From: JBAXTE01 sp963556065
GTDB lineage: Bacteria > Bacteroidota > Bacteroidia > Bacteroidales > WCHB1-69
Length of the DNA: 64,000 nucleotides
Direction of reading: 5' to 3'
Assembly (NCBI GenBank): GCA_963556065.3
Contig: CAUVYH020000004.1
Coordinates: 1 to 64,000, forward strand
Below are positions 8,545 to 16,825 of this stretch, in pieces (the stretch's first letter is position 1; every line of letters starts with the position of its first letter). Below the pieces are notes generated by a model. That model saw nothing but the letters and a program-made list of their open reading frames with translations. It did no database searches and was not told where the DNA came from. The position numbers and the translations under genes were made by a program.

Positions 8545-10590
8545 CTATTCTTTCACTATTTTACCGGAATACACCCGATCTTTATCAACAACTTTTATAA
8601 CATAAAACCCTGCCGGTAAAGTACTGACATCCAATTGGGTTTTGGTTCCGGACCGTTTAATTTCCATCACCTGCTGACCGTTCACATTATAGATTGCAAC
8701 ATTAGCTCCTTCCGATAGGTGCGATACTTCTATGGTTATTCGTTCTGTAGCAGGATTTGGAGAGACTAAAAAGTCACCGCTCGAAGTGTATCTGGAAATA
8801 CCTTCAGGAATATTCCCCTGAACAGAAATTCCAATACTGGGATTGAGGAACATACCGCAACCTGATTCCTGGATTTTTACAGCTTTTACCATATACCAAT
8901 TTCCAAAGTGATAATTTGAAAGAATATAACCGGTGTTTAAAACCGGCGATCCGGTTATTCTCGCGAACACACCAAATTCAGAATTGCTTTCATATACATG
9001 ATAGCCCACGACCTCGGGATTAGGAGAAGCAGTCCATCGCATTGCGGCATAACCGTTACTGTCGGCCAGGCTAAGACCACTCGGAGGCGCAACCTGAAAC
9101 AGCCGCACTGTGGGATCGCCATAAAACGCAAAATGAGTTCTATTCCACCAGTCTTCAGTGTCATAATTTTGGGGAGCTTTTTCAAGTAACTGATTGGTTG
9201 AGTTATGATTCATTATTTCTTTTACAGCAATTCCGAAAGCCTCTCCAGTACCAGCCTGGTGAAAAATATTGAGGCCTGTTGTGGTCCAAAGTGTGATTAA
9301 ACATTTAGAATCTGCAGCCAGCAACGATCGTATTCTACTATAAATATAATTTTGCGGAACATCTCCGTATCCCCAATAACTCTGGTCGCTGGTGAATACC
9401 GTTGCATTCATTCCCAAAGTGTCCCATTCGGTTGTCAGAGGCACGGTTAAGTTTTGCATATATATCTTAAACGGTCCATTGTCCTTAACCCACTGTGGAT
9501 GTGGTGCTCCAACGGTATTTTCAAATACATTGATCGATTTGGAGATACTAGGCAACGAACGGTAACTTCCATCATTGGAGTTTGTAAATCCATAAAAGAA
9601 CGCGCTCTTTTCTCCCATGTTAAAACCGGGATTTACATTTTTATAATTACTGAGTCGATCAAGATAGTTTTCCGTCATTTTTATCTCAGTTAAACTATAA
9701 TCCGTAAGATCGGCAAAGTCTATCCGACCAAAAGCCATCTCAATATCCGAAGGAAAAAAATCCTGATCCCACTTAAAGTCTCCTGGCAAATTAATCGCCA
9801 AGTCGGAAGAAAGCCCGCCGGGATTAAAAGTAGCAGTATCTGTATATATGCCATCCATATCGGCATAATAGGCATCGCAGCCTCTGGCTCCTTTATTCTG
9901 ATCATGGGCATCAGGAGCCGTTACCGTAGTAGATCCGCTACGAGGCAAAGGGACGTGTCCTAAAATAAAAATACATTTGGGTTTATCGTTGGCGGGTGCG
10001 TTATTATAAATTGTTTTTATTTGGCTTTTTATGGAGACCACCGTATCCCCGCTATCCCATGACCCAGCTCTATTCACCACCAATTCATTCACAAACCAGC
10101 CTTCCGCGGTAAGCTCTTTTTTAAGCCGAGTATATTTCTCCGGTAAACTGTCGATAATATTTCTCGCCACCAACAAAATCATTTGTCCCTGACCAACCGA
10201 ATTATCGAATAACACAGAACCGATAGTGTATCCCGTGGCATCGTATGTATTACTGTTAAAAGTCCATGTGCCCAGTCTCTTTATCTGGTATTCCCACTGC
10301 TCGCCGATATTTACATTATGATCGACCCAGCTTGCAGTACCGGACGGTAAATTTGTGGCAACCGAAGTCCATGAAGTTCCATGGAAAGGCCTCCTGAAAA
10401 TAGACACGGGCACAGATGTATTTGATGCGGCATCCAATAATTGAATGGTAACGGAAGGCGCTGCTGTGTCAACCGAACTTTGCACCAAACACACTCGTTT
10501 ACCCGACGAATTAAAATCAAAGCTATAATTTTGTGAATAGCCAATACCAAATAAGAACAGGAATGTAAAAAGTAATAATCCGAATTTCAT
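8545..10590 (-). CDS. T9SS-exported protein with a gingipain (C25)-like fold
   Basis: A 681-residue protein with a signal peptide (to about residue 20, GIGYSQ) and a type IX secretion C-terminal sorting domain (about 610-681: SPNPATERITIEV, YNVNGQQV, LPAGFYVIKV, KIVKE). The middle resembles the peptidase C25 fold: a Rossmann-like strand followed by IFILGHVPLP (207-216) and CDAYYADMDG (238-247), which matches the D-x-YYA-x-x-DG motif of gingipains. I could not find a convincing G-H-G/Cys catalytic pair: where the histidine is expected the sequence reads SYWGYGD, and a CLITLW segment replaces the usual Cys-containing strand. A fibronectin-like segment lies at about 515-590. It may be a non-catalytic relative, so protease activity is not claimed. 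Confidence 0.7.
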   Translation of the reverse strand: MKFGLLLFTFLFLFGIGYSQNYSFDFNSSGKRVCLVQSSVDTAAPSVTIQLLDAASNTSVPVSIFRRPFHGTSWTSVATNLPSGTASWVDHNVNIGEQWEYQIKRLGTWTFNSNTYDATGYTIGSVLFDNSVGQGQMILLVARNIIDSLPEKYTRLKKELTAEGWFVNELVVNRAGSWDSGDTVVSIKSQIKTIYNNAPANDKPKCIFILGHVPLPRSGSTTVTAPDAHDQNKGARGCDAYYADMDGIYTDTATFNPGGLSSDLAINLPGDFKWDQDFFPSDIEMAFGRIDFADLTDYSLTEIKMTENYLDRLSNYKNVNPGFNMGEKSAFFYGFTNSNDGSYRSLPSISKSINVFENTVGAPHPQWVKDNGPFKIYMQNLTVPLTTEWDTLGMNATVFTSDQSYWGYGDVPQNYIYSRIRSLLAADSKCLITLWTTTGLNIFHQAGTGEAFGIAVKEIMNHNSTNQLLEKAPQNYDTEDWWNRTHFAFYGDPTVRLFQVAPPSGLSLADSNGYAAMRWTASPNPEVVGYHVYESNSEFGVFARITGSPVLNTGYILSNYHFGNWYMVKAVKIQESGCGMFLNPSIGISVQGNIPEGISRYTSSGDFLVSPNPATERITIEVSHLSEGANVAIYNVNGQQVMEIKRSGTKTQLDVSTLPAGFYVIKVVDKDRVYSGKIVKE

Positions 10591-10621
10591 AATTTTTGCC
10601 TTTAGTTATCAATTATATCCA

Positions 10622-11197
10622 TTAATGAGCTGTAGAAACGATATATTCGTCTTTAAGCATGCTATACACTTCTATATCAGCAAATTTACCATCCGATAAT
10701 AGTTCTCCGGCTCGCTCTATCCCTTCAAATCTATAACCCAACTTTATAGGGATATTCTTACTAGGGATATTTCCAATCGCACATTTTATCTGGATTCGAT
10801 TGATATTCAACTGATCATAAGCAAATCGCATTAATGCTTTTACAGATGCGGTTATGATTCCCTGCTTTTGAAAAGGTTCGGAAAGCCAATATCCGATTTC
10901 TGCTTTTTTATTTTGATTATCAATGCTTTTAAGTCCAACAAGACCGGCAAAAGTGCCGTGACAATGAATTACAAAAATATGCCCACGATTTTCCGATGGT
11001 CCCTCCAATACCGATTGAATGTATTTTTCAGAATCTTCAATATTTCTGGTAAAATCAACAAATGGCAACCATTTTCCCAGGTATGTTCTTTGACCGTCTA
11101 TTGTTTTAAAAATATCAGTAGCGTCCGAAAGTTCAATCTGTTTCAGTAAAATACTTTCTGTTACAATTATCTTTAAATGACCTATCGTATTTGCCAC
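10622..11197 (-). CDS. GNAT-family N-acetyltransferase, RimJ/RimL type
   Basis: A 191-residue GNAT. It has the RimL-like start (RQIELSDA-type ELSDATDIF), the DWLPF-like GKWLPFVD, strand 4 AEIGYWLSEPFQKQGI with the acetyl-CoA pyrophosphate loop (Q-x-x-G-I), and the C-terminal NIPSKNIPIKLGYRFEG. RimJ/RimL proteins acetylate N termini of ribosomal proteins or small amines; the substrate here is unknown. The start codon is GTG at 11197, chosen because a perfect AGGAGGT lies 6-7 nt upstream. Such a strong Shine-Dalgarno is uncommon in this phylum and may hint at acquisition. It sits just upstream of the T9SS gene on the same strand. Confidence 0.85.
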   Translation of the reverse strand: MANTIGHLKIIVTESILLKQIELSDATDIFKTIDGQRTYLGKWLPFVDFTRNIEDSEKYIQSVLEGPSENRGHIFVIHCHGTFAGLVGLKSIDNQNKKAEIGYWLSEPFQKQGIITASVKALMRFAYDQLNINRIQIKCAIGNIPSKNIPIKLGYRFEGIERAGELLSDGKFADIEVYSMLKDEYIVSTAH

Positions 11198-11269
11198 AAT
11201 TACCTCCTATTTTTTTCTTAAAATGATGAACAAATTGTTAATTACATAATATTTCCAGAAATATTGTAA

Positions 11270-11767
11270 TCATGTCAATCTTTCGATTGAATAAATCAGT
11301 TCATCCAGCAGTATTCCATTTTTATATGCTATTTTTTCAGATATTGCTTCAAGCTTAAACCCTGCTTTTTCAAGAACTCGGTGAGAAGCATAATTTGTTT
11401 CAAACGGTGTTGCATAAATTCGGGTGATATCGAAGGCATCAAAAGCAAGTTTTACCATTTCGGTTATTGCCTTTGTCATAATTCCCTGCCCCCAATAGTT
11501 TTCACTCAGCCAATACCCAAGTTCAGCACTTTTTCTCATAATGTCTTTCTGAGGGCTAACGCCTATGCCACCGACGGCTTCTCCATTTACCTCGATTGCC
11601 AAATAAAGGACATCCTTATTCCCGATTGCAAAATCAATAAAAGAGTTCCATTTTTCAGGTGTATCAGGAAAACCATCCGACATAAATCGGGTTATGTTAA
11701 TATTATCGGAGTTTTTAATCAATGAGTCCAAATCGGCAGTTGTCCACGCCCTAAGTTTAAAATCCAT
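11270..11767 (-). CDS. GNAT-family N-acetyltransferase
   Basis: A 165-residue GNAT of the RimL-like Acetyltransf_3 group: an N-terminal LRAWTTADLDSLIKNSDN, a central AELGYWLSENYWGQGIMTKAI with the Q-G-I acetyl-CoA loop, and the ending FETNYASHRVLEKAGFKLEA. It is close in type to the next GNAT gene (10622-11197), from which it is separated by 72 bp on the same strand. The two are too different to be a recent duplication. The acetyl acceptor is unknown. There is no Shine-Dalgarno before the ATG, in contrast to its neighbour. Confidence 0.85.
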   Translation of the reverse strand: MDFKLRAWTTADLDSLIKNSDNINITRFMSDGFPDTPEKWNSFIDFAIGNKDVLYLAIEVNGEAVGGIGVSPQKDIMRKSAELGYWLSENYWGQGIMTKAITEMVKLAFDAFDITRIYATPFETNYASHRVLEKAGFKLEAISEKIAYKNGILLDELIYSIERLT

Positions 11768-11879
11768 ATAATTATCTATACATTAAATTACTAAAAATAA
11801 AATATTTATGTTCTTATTTTCAAAAACTCATCCTCTTTTAAACATCAAAAAGCGCACAATAAATTATGATGCGGAATTG

Positions 11880-12584
11880 CTATTTACTCTTCAACTCTAG
11901 CTGCTTTAATATGTCATTCATCATATCTATCTGAACTTTTTGCAGTTCCAAAAGTTCCTGCTGCTGATCCATAATAAAATGATCGATTTTCTCGTGCAGG
12001 GTTCTGATTTCAATTTCCGATTTAAGATTGATCATATAGTCTTTTTTGGACCGCTCACGGTCTTTTTCCTCTTGCCTGTTCTGGCTCATCATAATTACCG
12101 GAGCCTGCAATGCTGCCAAGCACGACAAAATCAAATTTAAAAGGATAAACGGATAAGGATCGAATCCTTTATTTACGAGCCAGTAAACATTAACTATAAC
12201 CCAAATAAGGATAAAGAATCCAAATGAAATAATAAACGTCCAACTCCCGCCAAATGAGGCAACTTTATCCGCAATTTTTTGTCCAAAAGTGATTTGTGTG
12301 GGTTCGACTCCATCCAACTTATCCGTTAACGTGTTTCTTTTAGCCACGGAAGTCAATACGGTTTTATCGAGTTCGGTTAGCTCACCTACTTCTTTGGCCA
12401 GGTATTCCGAAACAGCTTTTTCTCTATAACTGTCGAATTCGCTTAGCGAAAGATTACTCTCATGGGAAATATGAGGATAATCTTTTTGAATTAAATCTAA
12501 AATCGAATGTCGGATTGTTTTAGCCGAAACTTTTTCGGAAACCGGAAATTCCTTATTTGAAATGTCACTACGAAAAGTTTTCAT
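11880..12584 (-). CDS. DUF1003 membrane protein
   Basis: A membrane protein of about 234 residues. The C-terminal half is the DUF1003 domain: QKIADKVASFGGSWTFI, then two membrane helices (FGFFILIWVIVNVYWL and PFILLNLILSCLAAL), the family motif QAPVIMMSQNRQ, a charged RSKKDY region and a final coiled coil. The N-terminal part (SDISNKEFPVSEKVSAKTIR) is typical of Bacteroidetes members. I take the start at MKTFRSD (12584), preceded by AAAAGG; an in-frame ATG at 12671 would add 29 residues. The function of DUF1003 is unknown. A TACATTTG box on the minus strand at 12699-12692 could be its promoter. Confidence 0.85.
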   Translation of the reverse strand: MKTFRSDISNKEFPVSEKVSAKTIRHSILDLIQKDYPHISHESNLSLSEFDSYREKAVSEYLAKEVGELTELDKTVLTSVAKRNTLTDKLDGVEPTQITFGQKIADKVASFGGSWTFIISFGFFILIWVIVNVYWLVNKGFDPYPFILLNLILSCLAALQAPVIMMSQNRQEEKDRERSKKDYMINLKSEIEIRTLHEKIDHFIMDQQQELLELQKVQIDMMNDILKQLELKSK

Positions 12585-12691
12585 CCTTTTGATTTTTTGT
12601 TCTAAAAATGGTTTTAAGTGCACACCCATCTGTCCAAATGATGAAATACTGTTCAAAACAGACATATTCACACATAGATTAACAGCGATTA

Positions 12692-12739
12692 CAAATGTAT
12701 TATTTTTTTTATTACAAACGCTTTTATATTTTTTTTGTA
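12692..12739. repeat. Copy A of a shared promoter-like segment
   Basis: Apart from a few substitutions and one or two single-base gaps, this segment matches 16756-16804: CAAATRTATTA, a T tract, then CAAACGCTTTTATA, then a second T tract and GTA. Read on the minus strand it has a TTTG box and a TAnnTTTG box (12699-12692) 15 bp apart, upstream of the DUF1003 gene. Confidence 0.55.
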
Positions 12740-12809
12740 CTTCAGCAGGTTAAAATGGCCGTTTCATAACACTTCACAATCCCTTTCGTATGTAAGAGTA
12801 GCGTTTTTC

Positions 12810-13619
12810 TCAAAAGTTTACCTGAACCAGTTTGGTGGTTTTTGTAAGATATCCTGTGGTGACATGCTCCGTGGTCATACTATTAAAAATCAATGATTCT
12901 TGCATTGTCTCTTGCACCAAACCCTTCGTAGAAAAGTACTGGTAAACAAACGGAAAATTGTCATCCGGTTGACCATTATGGTCACCATCATGAAAGAGTT
13001 GCAGTTTTACACATTGAAAAGAACCTGCCGGTGTAGTAACAAGTTCAAATCCAATCCATTTTCTATAATAATCAGAATTACCGTATTCGTACGAGCACCA
13101 TAAATTCCCAATACAAACAGGAAATTTCATCAAGTGCAGTGAAGTATCGGGAATATAAAGCGAATCTCCTCCTTTGACGCCATTACCGAATGAACCGAAT
13201 AGTGCAGACCTTATTTTAAACTTCAACCCTATATTTTTTAGATTAAAGGAGGAGGAATTGCCAGCATAGGCCACTCCGTAAAAGCCATCCGCTTTATTTG
13301 CGTAGTATGTGTACCCGAAAGTTTTGGTACCACTATAATTACTATCGAGTTGCGCAACTTTTGATACATGAACCGAATTAATGAGAGTGTCGGAAATTAC
13401 ATTCCAGTAACTGTCAATTCTTATATCTAAATAATGAACCCCTTCGGTGTCAACATCTACCTCTGTATGATATTTCCAACTATTTCCGACCGCCAGCGGA
13501 AAGGAATCGAGCTGAAACGTCCTCCCCTGATTATTATCCCCGGTATTCGGATCCTTGTCTTTGCTGCAGGCAAAGAACATCAAAGAAATAGTTGCGAGCA
13601 AACAAACTTGTTTTTTCAT
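12810..13619 (-). CDS. Lipoprotein of unknown function
   Basis: A 269-residue protein with an SPII lipobox (MFFAC, Cys18) after a short hydrophobic signal. The mature start DKDPNTGDNNQ is a linker, followed by FPLAVGNSWKYHTEV, a phrase common in Bacteroidetes secreted proteins, and a beta-rich body with repeated Y/W strands, such as LWCSYEYGNSDYYRKWIG. No enzymatic motif is visible. It is a single minus-strand gene; the gene to its right is the IS-disrupted locus. It is probably an outer-membrane or periplasmic lipoprotein. Confidence 0.65.
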   Translation of the reverse strand: MKKQVCLLATISLMFFACSKDKDPNTGDNNQGRTFQLDSFPLAVGNSWKYHTEVDVDTEGVHYLDIRIDSYWNVISDTLINSVHVSKVAQLDSNYSGTKTFGYTYYANKADGFYGVAYAGNSSSFNLKNIGLKFKIRSALFGSFGNGVKGGDSLYIPDTSLHLMKFPVCIGNLWCSYEYGNSDYYRKWIGFELVTTPAGSFQCVKLQLFHDGDHNGQPDDNFPFVYQYFSTKGLVQETMQESLIFNSMTTEHVTTGYLTKTTKLVQVNF

Positions 13620-13652
13620 AATGATTTTATTTTTGACAGAGTTTATTACAAT

Positions 13653-13779
13653 ACTTCGGTAATATTTTGTAATACATTAATTATCAGTGCTTTGTCATTC
13701 CGAGCCATGGCGAGGAATCTCACTGATAATCAATGTATTACAATTTTTCAAATACATGAAATGAAAAATTTACCGAAGT
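13653..13779. repeat. Hairpin-forming intergenic repeat (REP/MITE-like)
   Basis: A nested inverted repeat. The outer arms are ACTTCGGTAA (13653-13662) and TTACCGAAGT (13770-13779). The inner arms are 13671-13689 and 13721-13739, 19 bp with one mismatch. The centre carries GTCATTCCGAGC and GAGGAATCT, a signature of dispersed intergenic repeats found in many Bacteroidetes genomes. No ORF. Confidence 0.65.
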
Positions 13780-13892
13780 AATGTTATTAATGATCTATGC
13801 TATTAGACGTTCAATTCGCTTTGGATATTGGGCTGAGGATGGAACTTATTTTTCCCAAAAACACATAATCTGCTTTTAATCAATCAAATACA

Positions 13893-14618
13893 CTAGTAGT
13901 GATAATTGTATCGTTCAAGATTGTAGCTCTTCATACTGTTGAGAAATCCACCATAAACAAAAGCAATGGTCACGGTGTGTCCAGACAAATCGGTACCTCC
14001 AACATTTTTATAATTCACAAAGTTATACTTCCCTCTGATTCCTAAATAAGCGCTATTTTTAAAAATATAACGATAACCTAATCCCACATTAAGATTTAGC
14101 GAATTAATTGATTTTCCTTTGTCATTATCAGTTCGGTCATCGTTTGTATTTGTTTCTATTGTATCAAACCCATCCCAAGCAATTCCGGCAAGAATATTAA
14201 ATTCATTTCTTCTGATTTTCAGTATTTCCCTTTCACAATCAAGCTCAATGTATCCCCCAAAAAAATGATTTGTAACACGGGCCGAATCCGCTAACAGAAA
14301 TGTATAATTATTTGTAGCATTTGCAAATTTTAAATACATGGACACATTAAAATACGTTTTGCGGTATTTGCTTCCAAATTCAAAACCGAGCAATGGATGG
14401 TTCCCCAATAAAGAGGCCTGACCAAATGGAGCCCAAACCCCTGAAAATACCGCCCAATGAAAATCCGCTTGATTTACGTATATATTCACCTGATTATAGT
14501 AATATTCTTTCAGCTTGGTTCCTTTGTATTTTTCGGGATTTTGAATTTCATCGTACAAATAAGCCGGATTCCCGGAATAAAATTTACAAAACAGATATTC
14601 TAAGGTATTTTCTTTTTG
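13893..14618 (-). pseudogene. C-terminal piece of an envelope protein gene cut by IS110
   Basis: A frame of 241 codons with no sensible start of its own; it opens directly after the IS end. It continues the N-terminal piece at 16179-16625. Joining ELIKS from that piece to QKENTLEYLFCKFYSGNPAYLYDEI here gives one uninterrupted reading frame of about 390 residues. This half looks like an outer-membrane barrel-type domain: alternating aromatic residues, LGFEFGSKYRKTYF, LGYRYIF, GIRGKYNFVNYK, ending in YNYHY. A truncated product from an internal TTG (14558) is possible but unlikely to be exported. Confidence 0.7.
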
Positions 14619-14624
14619 ACTTTT
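14619..14624. repeat. Direct repeat at IS110 left junction (ACTTTT)
   Basis: ACTTTT here and at 16179-16184 flank the element exactly. Removing the element together with one copy restores the disrupted reading frame, so this is the target-site or core sequence. Confidence 0.7.
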
Positions 14625-14630
14625 AAGTAA

Positions 14631-15957
14631 CTAAGCCGAAACTAATTGAAAGCCAAATGATTGCGCTTGTCTTTTTAATCGGTTTATTTTTTCTGTTTTC
14701 AAGTCGAGACTGTTCTTTTGGAATATCATTGGGTTGAATTCTAATTTCTTTTTTATTAAGTTGTAAAAAACTACTGCGATTTTCCGCGCAGTTGCAGTGA
14801 TTGCTTTTTTAACTCCTTTTTTTGCTTTTATCCTGTGATAAAACACTGAAAAGCAATTTTGACTTCTTTGTGTAGCATAAGCTGCCATTTTAAAAACTTG
14901 CCCTGCTTTATTTTTCTTTTTAGCAATCTTACTGCTCAAAATCTTGCCTCCTGATATTTTATTATTGGGAGCTAAATTTAACCAAGAAGTAAAGTGCTTC
15001 ACTGTAGGCCATTTACTCATATCAAGGCCTATTTCGCTTATGATTTCTATTGCGGACGTTTCCGTTATGCCAAATATTTTTGACAAATCAGTTCCAGTTA
15101 AATTCACGAGAATATCTTTAGCTTCAAAATTCAAATTATTCTTGTTAGTCTTTGGTTTTATTTTTTTATTTGGCTCTTTTGGTTTATTGATTTCCTCAAG
15201 AAGAAGTTGTTCTATTTGTGAATCACATTCATCGATTTTTGCTTTATAGAAATTATAAATTGAATAGCTTTGTTCTAACTCAAAAACATGTTCTTCCTTC
15301 CAAATGCCATGAAGGGGACTTTATTATAGAATCTTTTTTCTCCGCTTTCATTCTGCCATCACAGATGGATGCAAGTTTTATTGGATCACGTTCTCCGCTA
15401 ATTATCGATTTTATGATTTCCTGCCCAGATTTGCCTGTAATATCAGCAATTACATGTTGTAATTTTATATTCATCTGCTCAAATGCTTTTTGCATCATTC
15501 TGATATGAGTCGCTGACATTTCTATCAAATTCTTTCGGTGTCTCATATATGTTCTTAATTTACGAGTGAATAAGTCCGGCTGAAAGCTTGCGGAAAGCAA
15601 ACCACAACTATGAAGTTGCCGAATCCACTCCGCATCACTAGCATCTGTTTTCTTTCCTCTTACATTTTTTACATGTTTTGCATTTACTAATATAACATCA
15701 AATTTTGCCTCTTCCAACACCAAAAATAGACTAATCCAATAAACCCCTGTTGCTTCCATTGCAACAGTGTCAACATTGTGCTCCTTTAGCCATTTGGCTA
15801 TCGAATATAAATCTTCGGTAAATCCTCCAAAAGAACGTATTGGTTCTTTATGTATATCGGGATTTACCGCAATAAAATGCTCTTTACTTGAAATATCAAT
15901 TCCAGCAGCATTTGGATACATTGTAGGAAGAACATTTGATCCTTTTTTTTCTTTCAT
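14631..15957 (-). CDS. IS110-family transposase (DEDD/serine), frameshifted
   Basis: The two frames together give about 441 residues. The N-terminal DEDD (RuvC-like) part has AGIDISSKEHF, MEATGVYW and TDASDAEWI. The C-terminal Transposase_20 part has GITETSAIEIISEIG, LAPNNKISGGK, which carries the conserved Ser, and AYATQRSQ. A single extra C (G4 on the plus strand, 15314-15317) breaks the frame: removing it turns the end of the first frame into IKSLHGIWKEEHVFELEQS, a normal continuation. The linker region between the two domains is coiled coil. The element may therefore be active in the real genome. IS110 recombinases act with a bridge RNA made from the element itself. Confidence 0.88.
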
Positions 15958-16178
15958 AGTATTTTTTTTAAAAGCGTTTTGAGTTCTTTAAAGGAAATTG
16001 TATATGCTTTTAAACGGGATTGTCTTAAAATATAAAACATCACCAACTGGAATATCATTTAAAGAACATTACCAAACTTGACGTCGAACTTTTTTTTGTA
16101 TCAATCAAAAAGACGGTTTACCAAAACGCTAAATTATTAATATGTTACTTTTACGGAATAAGATGTGAAATGTTAATA
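15958..16178 (-). ncRNA. Candidate IS110 bridge RNA region
   Basis: A noncoding end upstream of the transposase, where members of the IS110 group encode the bridge RNA that pairs with target and donor DNA. Two long-range pairings are visible: GTTCTTTAAA (15983-15992) with TTTAAAGAAC (16058-16067), a perfect 10 bp, and AGCGTTTTG (15973-15981) with CAAAACGCT (16122-16130), a perfect 9 bp. They nest as one structure of about 160 nt with internal loops. The location and fold are inference from the family; transcription is not shown. Confidence 0.5.
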
Positions 16179-16184
16179 ACTTTT
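16179..16184. repeat. Direct repeat at IS110 right junction (ACTTTT)
   Basis: Second copy of the flanking ACTTTT; see 14619-14624. On the minus strand it forms the codons for the last K-S before the element (AAA AGT). Confidence 0.7.
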
Positions 16185-16625
16185 GATTAATTCATTGGCA
16201 AGTGCCATCGTAAACTTGTCAAAGGAATCCATATAGCTTTTATCATAATAACTTCTATCATCGAAATAGTAGTTATAAATATTTGATGGTTCTTGAGATT
16301 TAATTAGATACCTGAAATTATTTAAATATTTATAGACGGTGTAATCGTATAACGATTCCGAAAAACTTTTATCCAAGATGCATGTAAGTATCTTCATTCT
16401 AAAAATCGGCTCCGACATTCCGCACTTGTTTTCCCAATAATCCAAAATCACTTTCATGGAATCAAGCTGATTTGCACCATGGTACTTTTTAATTAATCGA
16501 GTACAGTTGTAAGCGATATCATTACAATTGGGAGCTCTCTCTGTCATTAATTTGTCTATTTCCGTTTGCGGGTATATGAACTTTCCACAAACAAACAGCA
16601 TCATAAAAAGGAAAATCTTCTTCAT
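16179..16625 (-). pseudogene. N-terminal piece of an envelope protein gene cut by IS110
   Basis: 149 codons from the ATG at 16625 (MKKIFLFMMLFVCGKF, a signal peptide ending near FIYPQ) to the IS junction. The native frame then runs into the element and stops after one Tyr. The region TEIDKLMTERAPNCNDIAYNC...LIKKYHG is helical and looks like the N-terminal repeat domain of Bacteroidetes two-part envelope proteins. An upstream ATG at 16694 is in frame but would bury the signal peptide. A TATATTTG box on the minus strand (16763-16756) is a likely promoter. The partner half is at 13893-14618. Confidence 0.7.
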
Positions 16626-16755
16626 ATTATTAACTTTAATTCTTGATTTTGAAAAAACAGAGTTTGGATTTGCACACTTCATGCCAAAAAACAAAGCAAA
16701 AACAAGTGATTGTATTGCAAACCCGTTTTCATGGCGAGTGAACTTATCTCAGTCG

Positions 16756-16804
16756 CAAATATATTACTTTTTTTTAATGCAAACGCTTTTATAGTTTTTT
16801 GTAA
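16756..16804. repeat. Copy B of a shared promoter-like segment
   Basis: Closely similar to 12692-12739. Here it lies between two divergent genes: minus-strand boxes TTTG (16783-16780) and TATATTTG (16763-16756) face the IS-disrupted gene, and its right end runs into the plus-strand TAACTTTG box of the flavin reductase gene. Confidence 0.55.
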
Positions 16805-16809
16805 CTTTG
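16802..16809 (+). promoter_or_regulatory. -7 box (TAACTTTG) of the flavin reductase gene
   Basis: TAACTTTG fits TAnnTTTG and lies 17 bp before the ATG at 16826, giving a very short leader. No clear -33 TTTG on this strand. Confidence 0.4.
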
Positions 16810-16825
16810 CCAAAACTCAAAAAAG

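Larger units (their letters stand above)
14625..16178 (-). mobile_element. IS110-family insertion sequence, about 1554 bp
   Basis: The boundaries are set by the ACTTTT direct repeats and by the reading frame of the gene it interrupts. It carries one minus-strand transposase gene (14631-15957) and a 220-bp structured noncoding part before it (15958-16178). There are no long terminal inverted repeats, as expected for IS110. The transposase stop codon lies only 6 bp from the element end. Confidence 0.85.
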
